Of a stretch of 64,000 nucleotides of DNA, positions 43,701 to 55,700 are shown in pieces. The DNA is from Cydia pomonella. Its lineage: Eukaryota; Arthropoda; Insecta; Lepidoptera; Tortricidae. A model generated the notes under the pieces. The model saw only the letters and a program-made list of their open reading frames with translations. It was not told the DNA's origin and did no database searches. The DNA is taken from assembly GCF_033807575.1 (NCBI RefSeq), contig NC_084730.1:1533986-1597985 (forward strand), given 5' to 3'. The position numbers and the translations under genes are program-made. How positions within the stretch are numbered: the stretch's first letter is position 1; each line of letters opens with the position of its first letter.

Positions 43701-46700
43701 TGCCTATAAAATAATAATAAGTGTCGTAGTATGGATTATGTAAAAGTGTGGTGCGTGTTGGTGTATAGTACCTTATTATATCAGATGTCGAGTATAAAAC
43801 GGCCTACAATAATATAAAGAGTTTGTACACATACAGACTAGATTCGGTAATCTGCAACCAAGTACCCGTGCGGTATTCCTGCAATTTGTTTATTTAAAAG
43901 GTACATTTTAAAATGAGACTTAAACGATATGACCATAGTGTCAATGTATTTCTTTTTATAGCAAAGAAGTATTATTTCACAGCACACTAGACCCTACTCA
44001 TAGTGTTGTGTTCCTGCCGGTGAGTAAGGTTGCCAGAGCTCAACGAGGGTGCGGAGTGTTAGGGTCGGCAACGCGCATGTAACTCCTCTGAAGTTGCAGG
44101 CGTACATAGGCTACTGAGACTGCTTACCATCAGGCGAGCCGTATGCTTGTTTGCCACCGACGTAGTATTTAAAAAAAAGAAACCATTTGAAATTCATAGT
44201 AGTGTTAGGGGTAATCCATTAATTACATCACACGTTTAGGGGGAGGGAGGGGGTCAAGAAAATGTGACATGTTGTGACAGGGGGCGGGGGGAGTCACAAA
44301 CTTTGTGACGTCACTTTAACTTCACCAGTATTTATAAAAAAAAAAATTATTCGCTCTACAGTTAAACAACGAGTTTTTAGAACGATAATTGTTTTATGCG
44401 ATTAATTTTCTTTCCTAGTCGGTTTTGTGTTATAATTACTAATATTTCTTAAGTCCAAAATAGTTTGATAAAATAAATTAGAATGCCGATTTTGTTGAAA
44501 AAAAATGCGAAAAGTGTGACGTCACACCAGGGGGGAGGGGTTTGCCAAATGTGACCAAGTGTGACAAGGAGGGGGGGAGGGGTCAAAAAACTTAGAAATT
44601 CGTGTGATGTAATTAACGGATGACCCCTTAGTTAAAAGAAATACCTATACCTAAACTTGAACACAAAAAGAAATTCACATGTAGGGTCAATTCCGGCAGA
44701 AGGAAGTGGTTTTATAGGTTTTATATTTGGTCGACGCCCAGTATACAGGATGGATTACCTGAGCACGTCCATCTGTAGAGCACATTGCTCGTATGCGCTC
44801 AAGAACTGAGCCAAATCGGTGCGTGGCCAGCCGCCTGCTCGTAATGGCTCCACACATCTGTCAAAAGTGTCAAACAATTACTTAATATATAAAAAAACAC
44901 ATAGTAATGTCAATATGGTGTAGATCGTGAGAGTCAGAATGGCGGGTGTACCTAAATAAAATTAAATTAAAACCATACCATAGTTTTGTACCTAATTTGT
45001 ACTATTTAGTACCTCCTTTAAAAAAAATTTACCTCACGGTACTTAAAGTTATCACCAAAAAACAGTACACCCGCCATCCTGACAGTCAGAATGGCGGGTG
45101 TACTTTATTACTCTATGTTCCCGTGGTTTTTGATAAATTCTATAAAAGCCAAATTTTTGTACCTTTGTTGTACCTTTATATTCAATTATAATATGAGTCA
45201 TTTTATTTGTGCTTTCCAAGTTTTATTTAGTACCTCAAATAGTACAAATTAGGTACAAAAATATGGTATGCTTTTCAATTATTTTTATTTAGGTACACCC
45301 GCCATTCTGACTTTCACTGTAGATCGTCTAATAGTCCAAAATCCCAGAGCCGCAAGACCTTACTTATTTGCTCATGAATAAAATGTAATGAATAATTTAG
45401 TATTAATATGTACTTTTAATGTCTGCATGCTTGCTATATTGGCCCGACGGCCATTTGTCCGGTAATAGGTGTTAAAGGTTGGAAAAAATAATACTAACTT
45501 TTTTAATATTCTCATGGCTGGCTATCAGCAGCTGACTTTTCTCTTTTTGAGTTAGTGTCCAGGCCTCACAGCCGTACATAAGAATAGGCCGAATGACGGT
45601 TTTCCAGATTCTTCATTTTGTACTCTTACTGAGAAGCCCGGACACCAACACTTTATGGAGGGCTGCACTACATCGTGTTTGTGTCGGTGACTGTACATCC
45701 GAGGTAGCGGAACTTGTCTCCCGGATAGACTGTACCCTCCACATGAATTCCCTCCAGATTTGTACCGTTTCATGTGGACGTATTCAGTTTTTGCTTGATT
45801 GATCCTGAGACCTATCTTGGTTGCTTCCTGCTCGAGGACCTTTACCGCCTCCACCACCTCTTCACGGCGTTCCCCTAACAAAGCAAGGTCCTCCGCGTAC
45901 CCAATCACCTTGTGCCTCCAGCTCTACTCCTATTTCAAGGGTTATCACCTTGCGGACGACATAGGAGTAGAGCTGGGACATAGACACGACGACGAAAGCT
46001 CAGTTAGCAGCAAAAAAGCTGGGCATCCTCAACAAGGTGAGGCAGTATTATACACCTTCTTTTTGACGCAGAGGGAATGCTTTTACGCATCATCCCCAGG
46101 CCATAGGGTGTCGGCCTATAGTGGGGGGTATGTAGGACTCACAGCTCTCGCACCTTTCTAAGTCAAGAAAAGAGCGTACTCCCATCTTAAAGGCCGGCAA
46201 CGCACTTACAACCCCTCTGGTGTTGCAGGTGTCCATTGGCGGCGGTAAGTTGAATATATCTCTATATAATCTTTGTACATATAGTAGTAAGTTTATCATA
46301 ATTGACACTAACAAATTTGTTAGTAAATACCATATGCCTATGGTGTTTTTGACTAAAGGTAAGTGTTACCTTTCAAATTATTACAAGAGACAAATAGCTT
46401 TATCGCTATCCTATTTACTTGACATTTCTGCCAAGAATTTGGCAGACAACTCTGCTCCTATTGAGCAGCCCAGTGTGAGCTTGGAATTGGTTCCAGTCAT
46501 AACCAATGATTTAAACTAGCTGTTAAGACAAAAGATTCTGTCTCTGGCAATTTAGTTTTAAATAAATATAATGAAAAATACTGTAAACATGGAAAGTATA
46601 TCCACCTGGTGCATCAAAACATTCAATGTATTAGAGGAAAAGATTTACAGATTGAACTTTTTATGAACGATTTTTATGTTGATATTTTATGTATTACTGA

Positions 46701-49700
46701 ACATTGGTTAACAAATAATGAATTAATGCCTCAATTTAATAATCATCAGGTGGGAAGTTCGTTCACCAGAATTAGTTCCATACATGGTGGGTCGTTAATT
46801 ATATTAAATAGTCAGTTAAAATTTAAGGAACGTAAGGATATTGTATCCATGTCTGTTGAACGGACTATAGAACTAAGTGCAGTAGAATTGGAGCAATTTA
46901 TTGTTGTCTGTGTGTATAGGCCGCCATTAAGTAATTTTGAAATATTTGAAAGTGTAATGGATTCTGTGCTACTTAAAATATCATCTTCTAGTAAGAAATT
47001 ATTTATATGCGGCGACTTTAATGTAAATATTTTGGAAAATTCAACAATGTCTTGTAGATTGTTGAATCTATTCAAATCTGGTAATCTCAACCACATGTTT
47101 ATGGAGCCTACTAGAGTGACTGCTACTAGTGCAACCTGTATAGATAATATTTTCACTGATATTGTTCCTATTACTAAAAAAGTTATCAGTAATTTAGAAT
47201 CAGACCACTTAGGTCAATTAATGGTATTTGAGACATTAAGGAAAAATACTTTGAGAAAACAAATAACTTTTGTACCAGTAACCTCGGACCGCGTAGAAAG
47301 AATGAAGCAAAGTTTAGTTCAGGCGCTACCCTTTTTGTCTTCCGATATGGGTCCAAATAGTATGTATAATTCATTCTTTCACACTTTTATGGATCATTAT
47401 AATGCGATATTTACTTCAAAATCGGTCGTAGTTAGTGGTGCATCAGTTTTTAGTGAGTGGGCTACTGCGGACTTACATCAACGAAGACGTGCACTGTATG
47501 CCTTGTATGAGGAACGGCGGTTTAACACGAGTGATGAATTTAAAGAACATGTCAAGCAATATTCGAAAAAGTTTAAAATAGATTGTCATATAGCTAAGCG
47601 AAATTATCTAAGTCAAAGAATAAAAAATAGTACCAACATTATTAAAGCAACCTGGAAAGTAATCAATGTGGAGACTGGTCGCTCGAAACACAGAGTGAAT
47701 GATTTTAAACTAAATATTGATAACAAAATTATAGATTCCAATTTAGAAGTAGCTACAGAATTTGAAATTTTTTTCACTGACGTACCAGTTTTCACAACTA
47801 AGGATTTAAATTCATCACCCTCATCTGCTGTTACTCTATTAAAAGATAACGCTCCAGAGTGTTGCGGAGATTTTCATTTTGAACGTGTTTGTACCTCCGA
47901 TGTAGTAAAGGCGTTTAATTCGGTTAATGTCAAAAAAACGAATGACCTCTGGGGAGTCTCTGTCCATGCTGTCAAATCCTTAGTAGAAATTATAGCGCCT
48001 GACTTAGTAATTATATTTAACAACAGTGTTGATTGCGGCGAGTTTCCTGATTTAATGAAACATAGTAAAATAACTCCTTTATTTAAATCGGGTAGCAACT
48101 CTGACCCCACTAACTTTAGACCGATATCTGTGCTACCAACGTTCAGTAAGATTTTTGAAAAATTAATTCTTTCTCAATTAGTACGACATTTTAACGTCAA
48201 TAATTTAATGCATAATAAGCAGTTTGGTTTTACACGGGGGCGCTCGACAACCGATGCTGGTGTTGAGCTAATTAAGCATATCTTCGATGCCTGGGAGGAG
48301 TCACGAGATGCTATAGGTATCTTCTGTGATTTGTCTAAGGCCTTCGACTGCGTTTGTCATGAAACATTAATCAGGAAACTACACTATTATGGAGTTAGAG
48401 GAGCGGCACTGGATTTACTTAAGTCCTACTTAAATGGTAGAATACAAAGGGTCGATGTGAATGGACAGCGATCACCGGGGTCATTGGTCTCTATGGGTGT
48501 ACCACAGGGGTCAATATTGGGACCTTTCCTGTTCCTTATCTACATAAATGACTTGCCATTCCTTGTAAAGACCCACCATGATATAGTATTGTTTGCAGAC
48601 GACACTTCACTTATTTTCAAAGTCAAACGACAGCAACAAGCTTACAATGATGTAAACGATGCTATTTCTAAAGTAGTAAATTGGTTCAATGTTAATAATT
48701 TATTGTTAAATGAGAATAAGACTAAATGTATTAAGTTTGTCACTAGTAATGTAAGGCATGTACAAACAAGTGTCATTGTGAAGGATGAGGAATTGGAACT
48801 AGTTGATAGTACAGTTTTTCTTGGTATAACTTTAGATTCTAAACTCCAGTGGGGTCCCCATATTGCTACTCTTTCGAATAGACTGAGTTCTGCAGCTTTT
48901 GCAGTAAGCAAAATCCGTCAGTTAACTGATGTCAAAACAGCTCGATTAGTATATTTTAGTTACTTCCATAGCATTATGTCATATGGTATTTTACTGTGGG
49001 GTGGTGCTTCAGAGATAAATACCATTTTTGTTCTGCAGAAGAGGGCTATTCGAGCAATATATAAAATGAACCATAGAGACTCACTGAGAGATAAATTTAA
49101 GGAAATTGACATCATGACAGTGCACTGTCAATACATTTATGAGAATATTCTGTATGTGCATAAAAATATTGCCGATTTTAAGAAAAATTGTGACATTCAT
49201 AATATTAATACTAGAAATAAACATAAGCTCGCCGTGCCCTTCACTCGGCTCCATAAAATTAAAAAATCATTCATGGGTAATTGTGTGAGATTTTATAATA
49301 AACTTCCAAACCATATTACTGAGTTACCAATTAATAAATTTAAGAATCATGTAAAGCGTAAACTTATTTCTAAAGCTTATTATACCACACAAGACTACAT
49401 GAATGATAAAACAACGTGGGATTAATTGTGATTCGAAATGATTAATTATTTATTATATTTGAATAATGATGATGAAATGGATATTCCAATGCATGTATTT
49501 CCTTTGTTGTTTTTATTATATTTGTTTGACATTTAGAATTTATTCTAGAAACAATCTAGACAAGTATTTTTTATACATTTTTTTTGTATGACTGTATTTT
49601 GTGAAAGTTTTAGTATTAAATTTGATCTATGAATTATATTCATTAGTATTATATATGGAATAATATTTACAACATCAATAAATTGCTCTGATAATTAGAT

Positions 49701-52700
49701 TAAGATAATTATATGTAATACTGTCTTACTATTCATAAGTGCTTGTTGCTAGGCCTACATGAATAAAGTATATTTGAATTGAATTGAATTAATCGCTTAC
49801 CATCAGGTGATCCGTCTGCTCGTTTGCCTCCTCTACCATAAAATATAAAAAAAAAAGTCAGAAAGGAGAGAGAAGACTACCCACTAAACCCTCTGCGGCG
49901 TTACACCCTCCTGCCGGTTTGGGGAGCATCGTGGGGTCGCTAGCATTCATCCATGGTGCTCCCCAGGTCGCTAAGTTCGTTAGCACCCTCGCGCCTAAGG
50001 AGGAGGGGTTGGCAACGCTACAACCCCTCCCCAGACGGGTAGAGCCATATTGTGGGTCCCCTCCCCGTAGCTCTACTGAGGAAGCAGACGGTTAATGTAC
50101 TGCAACCTCCTTCTTCCCCTTCGCATATATTTATGAGAATATTCTGTATGTACATAAAAACATTGCCAGTTTTAAGAAAAACTGTGAAATACATAATATT
50201 AATACTAGAAATAAGCATAAGCTCGCAGTGCCCTTCACTAGGCTCCATAAAATTAAGAAATCATTCATGGGTAATTGTGTAAGATTTTACAATAAACTTC
50301 CTAATATTATAACTGAATTGTCTGTTAGTAAATTTAAAAGTTATGTAAAACGTAAGCTTATCTCTAAAGCCTATTATAGCACACAAGACTACATGAATGA
50401 TGAAACACCGTGGGATTAAGTGTGATTGTAAAGAATGAATTATTTATTGTTATGTTATTAATGATGAAATTGATAATTCAATGTATATAATATATACCGT
50501 ATTTTTTGACATTTAGATTTTATTCTAGAAAGGTTCTAGACTAGTATTTTTATACAATTTTGATGTTTGACGATCCTTTTGTGAAATTCTTATTATTAAG
50601 TTTACCATATCTATAATAGTTCAATGTTTTTTTAGAACAATAATAACTGCATCAATAAATTGCTCTGATATTTAGATTAAGATGATATTTGTAAAATTTG
50701 ACGATTTAAAAGTGCTTGTTGCTAGGCCTATTTGAATAAAGAATATTTTGACTTGACTTGACTTGACTTGACTCGCCTGCGCCGTAGCGGGTGTGCGTTC
50801 ACAGTATTATACACCTAGGCAGCTGCTCGACCTTTACCAAGTACAAGTCCGATCGTGTGTGGAATACTGTTCACATCTGTGGCATGGTTCAGCCAAATAC
50901 CAGCTTGAGGCGCTCGAGTCAGTCGAGAGGAGGGCCAAGTGAATCATTAATGACGATTGACGACGATCTGACGAATGATCGACTTCAAAGTCTGGAGCAT
51001 CGTCGCAAGGTTGCCAGCCTAACGATCTTTTATAGGATACATTTCGGAGAGTGTGCCGAGGAACTGCACAACCTTATTCCTCCGTCCCCATTTCACCATC
51101 GGATTACCAGACAATAGGCACTCCGGCATCGCTTCATGGTAGGTATTCCACAAAAACGCACGAAGAGTTTCGCTTCAACATTCCTTATGCGAGCTGCCAA
51201 GGAGTGGAATGCCCTGCCCGAGTCTGTGTTTCCGTATGAGTACAATCTGAATATCTTCAAGGCTAGAGTAAATAGGTATCTCATAGGTAAGCGTGCTCCA
51301 CCGTAGACCGCATCATCACTTACCATCAGGTGTGTTCGTGGTCAAACGCCTGCCTATCCTCCATAAAAAAAAAACATGCTCTAGAGCCAGGTTGAAGAGT
51401 ACAGGCGACAGGGCATCACCCTGCTTTAGGCCGGTTATTACTGTGAATTCGTCCGTCAGTTCTCCACCAACTCCAAGAAAACACGTTACATATAAATCAT
51501 AGTACATTAAATTTAAACAAGTAAACAAATTCCAGTTATAATAAAACAAATAACTATTATTGTACCTTTCCAGGAGGTCAATAAAGAGTGACCTCAGCTC
51601 TCTTCCGCGATGCAGGTTGCACGCCAGGCCCACTAAAGCTCTCGTATATAACCTGCAAGAATATATACACATCAATGTGTATTCAAAACGTGCATTTCAT
51701 TAATTTCAGTGATTGTACACTTTTGTTTGTGTTTGTCATTCATTCACCGTTACTTCTGTTTTACTCATTTCCTCAAAGGTTAACTGGAAGAGATCCCATA
51801 CAGGGATAAGTTCGCCTTTGTTGTATTTAATTTACTCTGTAACTGTGTTTTTCGTGTTTTTATTTCTATGTACAATAAAGTATATACATACATACATACA
51901 TACATCTATTAAGTTTGAACTAGGCCATTTTTGAAATCTCCACTCCACACACAATTTTAATTTTTTTTTTTAATTCTATGATATGATATGATATGATATT
52001 TATTGGTAAATATTTACATTTACAAGTCATTTTATATACAATTATCTTGTGATAGATTTTACATTGGATGTCTATTACATTATTTATTTACTATACTCAT
52101 GTATTAATTCTATACGGAGCGCTTTTGATTGTAATCGAGGAAAAAATAGTATTTTTCTATTTTTAATATTTGTGTAAAGGTAACAAAATGGATGACACTG
52201 GATGGCGCCACTATTTGATATTTAACAAATTTAATACATATCAGTGTAAGAATAAGGATCATAGTCAAATGACGTTCTAAAAGTTGTAATCATGTGTCAA
52301 AAGATGGCAGTAAATTTACGTGGCTACAAAGTTTTCTTTGACAATACACGTCTATTTCAAATTCTCTTTGGTTTTATTAATGTAAACGCACATGTGCGTT
52401 GCCGGTATTTATTGCGAGTACCTGAAGTTCAGTTCTAGCTCTTGGTATGACTTCTCCAATAGCTTTGGTTTCAGACGCATACATATCAAGCTGAAACAAA
52501 GGAAGTATATAGTCTAAGCTGCTTAAGTATAAATTTTTAATTGATATTTGTTATTTTGAAATTAATGGCGCCATACATCTCATGACTGGAGCAAAAAACC
52601 ATAGTTTTAATTGGTTAATAATATTGAAACCAATTGCAGTAGCTTTCATTAAATACATAGAAAACATAAAGGATGAATAGGACATTCAACTTTTAAAGCT

Positions 52701-55700
52701 TAAAGCGGTAGAAATTTTACAGATGTCGGTGAAATATCAAAAATACTCCAAATTTTCTCTTAAATGTCCCATGATTGGTGCCGTTAACACAGGCATGGCT
52801 TACTGTTTGTGTTCCTTCTCCTTGTCCAGCAGGATGCGCAGTTCCCTCAGTTCTAACAAGAACTCGCGGTCCATCTCTGTGTCGTAGTACTCAGGACCCG
52901 TGCACGAATACGTCCAAGAAGTCATTATTGACTGTCGAAAAAACATCAATAAAAAAAGTGGAAAAATAACTGCCTTGGGTGAGACTTGAACTCACGGTCA
53001 GCGCTCTGCCAACTGAGCCACCAAGGGGTCATCCATAGCCAGCAAATTTTCCCACCATATGTACCATCATACCTAGCGACATCTACCGTAAGAGCGTTAC
53101 ACTTAAACGGCTACCGGAGTTCCAAGTCATATCGTAAATTCACCAGTTACGATGTACTAAATTAATATTTATATTTATTCTAAGTAAAGTAGTTAAAAAT
53201 TAAAACATAAATAGTTGTTGCTTGTTCCACCACAGAGTATCATCAGCATCATGTAATTAGGTAATGAATTCAATGCCAGATGGCGCTATTGCTATGGTTA
53301 ATGCCAATAACGACAACGTGTCGTGAACGCACCTGAGCGCAGTGGTAGAAGTCGTTGAAGCACAAATACTGTAGCTTGCGTTTGGTGGTCTCGAATCGCA
53401 TGCACGCTATGAACACCACAGCGCCATATTTTCTATAACAAAGAAGAACACACACACACACACTTTGAAATACAGAGGGAACTTCAAAAACATTTTTACC
53501 GTTTTGTAACAATGTTTTATAAATCATTTTTAACAAAAGCCGTTGCGGTATTTTAATATTGCATTATGGTTGAATGTGAAATCTCCCAACTTAGACGTAA
53601 CCGGGTTACGGTTCACGACAGCATGTCTTCATAGTAATATTAGTAAACTTACTTGGCTCCGACATGTCGCAGCCAAGTAAGTTTTACTGCAAGTAAGTTT
53701 TGGTCGCGACAGTAAGATAATCAATCTAATATTGGCGACTACATTACAAGGCATCTCCTCGACGTATGAAACTCGCGGCGCACGTTCTCGACCTGCCACC
53801 CGACGACAACGTGTCGTCACTGTAAACTTAGCAAGAGGCTCTGACAGTAAGAGCGTCGACCTGATATTGGAGAACGTTACTAACGCAACGTACGTTTAAC
53901 TGCCACCTCACGACAACGTGTCGTCATTGTAAACTTAACAAGTGGCTCGGACAGTAAGAACGTCGATCTAATATTGGCGACGACGTTGCCACGCATCTCC
54001 TCGACGCCGCTTTACTTCGCGACAACGTGTCATTATAAAATTATTCACTAAGAGGCAGTAATTTTAGGGAAGCAGACCTTATATATTTGAAACATTGAAG
54101 CTTAATATAAACTAATTTTACGGTTTAAACTCACGTGTTTTTAGCCACTCGCGCGACATGCAGCGTGCGACGAGGCGAGCAGCAGTACGCAAAGCACGGT
54201 CGTCGTGAACGCTGCACGCACTGTTAGCGCTTGAGAAAGGAGACCTAGGCTCTCCGAAAAATGTCGCGCGAGTAATTAAAAACACGTGCGTTTAAACCGT
54301 AAAATTAGTTTAATGCTAGTATGTCCCACGACAGTTTAAATTCGGACATTGTAGCTTGAAAAAGACCCTAAACTTTATTTAATAAAACACTTTTTGTATA
54401 ATTAAATATTATAAAACACTATACAAATGTGAACTTACTTAGCAAGCGGTTCGGACAGTAAGAACGTGGATCTAATATTGGCGACGACGTTGCCAGGCAT
54501 CTCCTCGACGCCCCGAAACACGCGGCGCACGTTGTCGAACTGCCGCCGGCAGCAGCGCAGCGGCGCGCCCGAGCGCTCCGCCACCTGACGACAACGTGTC
54601 GTCGTTATTTTTCTTTTCATATTTTGATTTGTAAGTGATATCACGGTCAATATCCCGGTGGATATACTCGTAAGTCTAGTAAAACTAACCGTGAATCACT
54701 CAAAACTGTTAATAAGGAGTGTACAGGTTTTTAAAGGGTCGGCAACGCGCATGTAACACCTCTGGAGTTGCAGGCGTCCATAGGCTGCGGTGACTGCTTA
54801 CCATCAGGCGGGCCGTATGCCTGTGGGGTTAGTGTCGGCAACGCGCATGTAACTCCTCTATACTCAACATATTTACCACTCACCTCATCCAAATCTTTTC
54901 TATGCCGCGACGACAGTTTTCGCCCGAGCAGCTCCCTTATTACTGCATCGTCCAACTCATAATACCTGAAGCCGAACATATCATTTAATATTTACAAGGC
55001 ATACTTTCAATTAGATTAACAGTCTGTTAATTACATGTGTTTGGTTAGCAGTAAAATTTACTAACAAACAAAAACTGTTCTTCATAGCGGCGCATCATGC
55101 GCCGCGTGCGGGGGAGTAACAAACAACAGCATTCTGGACGTGATCGCTAGCAGTTTAGACTCTCCCATAGCTAGACACTGGAATAATCTGCATGTAATTA
55201 ATTAATAGGCATAATTTTAACCATTATTAAAATTTATTTTGTGATTATATGTAACGCTAAAATGTACCTTTTTATTTGTATAGGATTTAAATTTAATTTT
55301 AAACATTTTATTGTAATATGGATCATTTGTTATCTGTAATAAAGAATTGAATTTAATTAAATTGAATTGAATAGCAGTAAGACAGAAACACTGAGAAAAT
55401 TTCAACTACATATTTATCTATAACGGTTTTTGACGGTTTTAAGATTATTATAATGGAATATTTACCCAGGTATTTATAAATGTTGTTATGTATTTTTTTC
55501 TACTCGCGTACTTTTATTTGTCATTTAAAGGGTCGTGCACACATCTTTAAAACCCTACCTTATAGTTCTCAAGACAAGTCTTTAGTCTATTCCCCAAAAA
55601 CGCATTTTTGCATACACGCAGTATCTTTTTGGTACTTTTCGATACTTCGTGTAATTACCACTTAAAGAATATTGTATGAAATACATTGTTGCCAACCTTA

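Larger units (their letters stand above)
46249..49790 (+). mobile_element. CR1/Jockey-group LINE, nearly full length
   Basis: It interrupts a common repeat between GGCGGCGGTAA and ATCGCTTACCATCAGG, fixing both ends. It contains the 3' part of ORF1, an intact ORF2, a 360-bp 3' UTR and a (GAATT)n tail. The 5' end is truncated within ORF1. It lies antisense to FIBP in intron 9. Confidence 0.93.
46058..50801. mobile_element. 4.74-kb insertion flanked by a 15-bp duplication
   Basis: CAGTATTATACACCT occurs at 46043-46057 and 50802-50816, at the exact break of the host LINE frame. The insertion contains a common lepidopteran repeat (46180-46248 and 49791-49840), the LINE 46249-49790 within it, GC-rich unknown sequence (49850-50125) and a related truncated LINE (50126-50768). 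Confidence 0.8.

Noticed and set aside
52775..52969. 64-codon + strand frame rich in Pro/Ser/Thr
   Set aside because: Shadow of FIBP exon 7 on the other strand.
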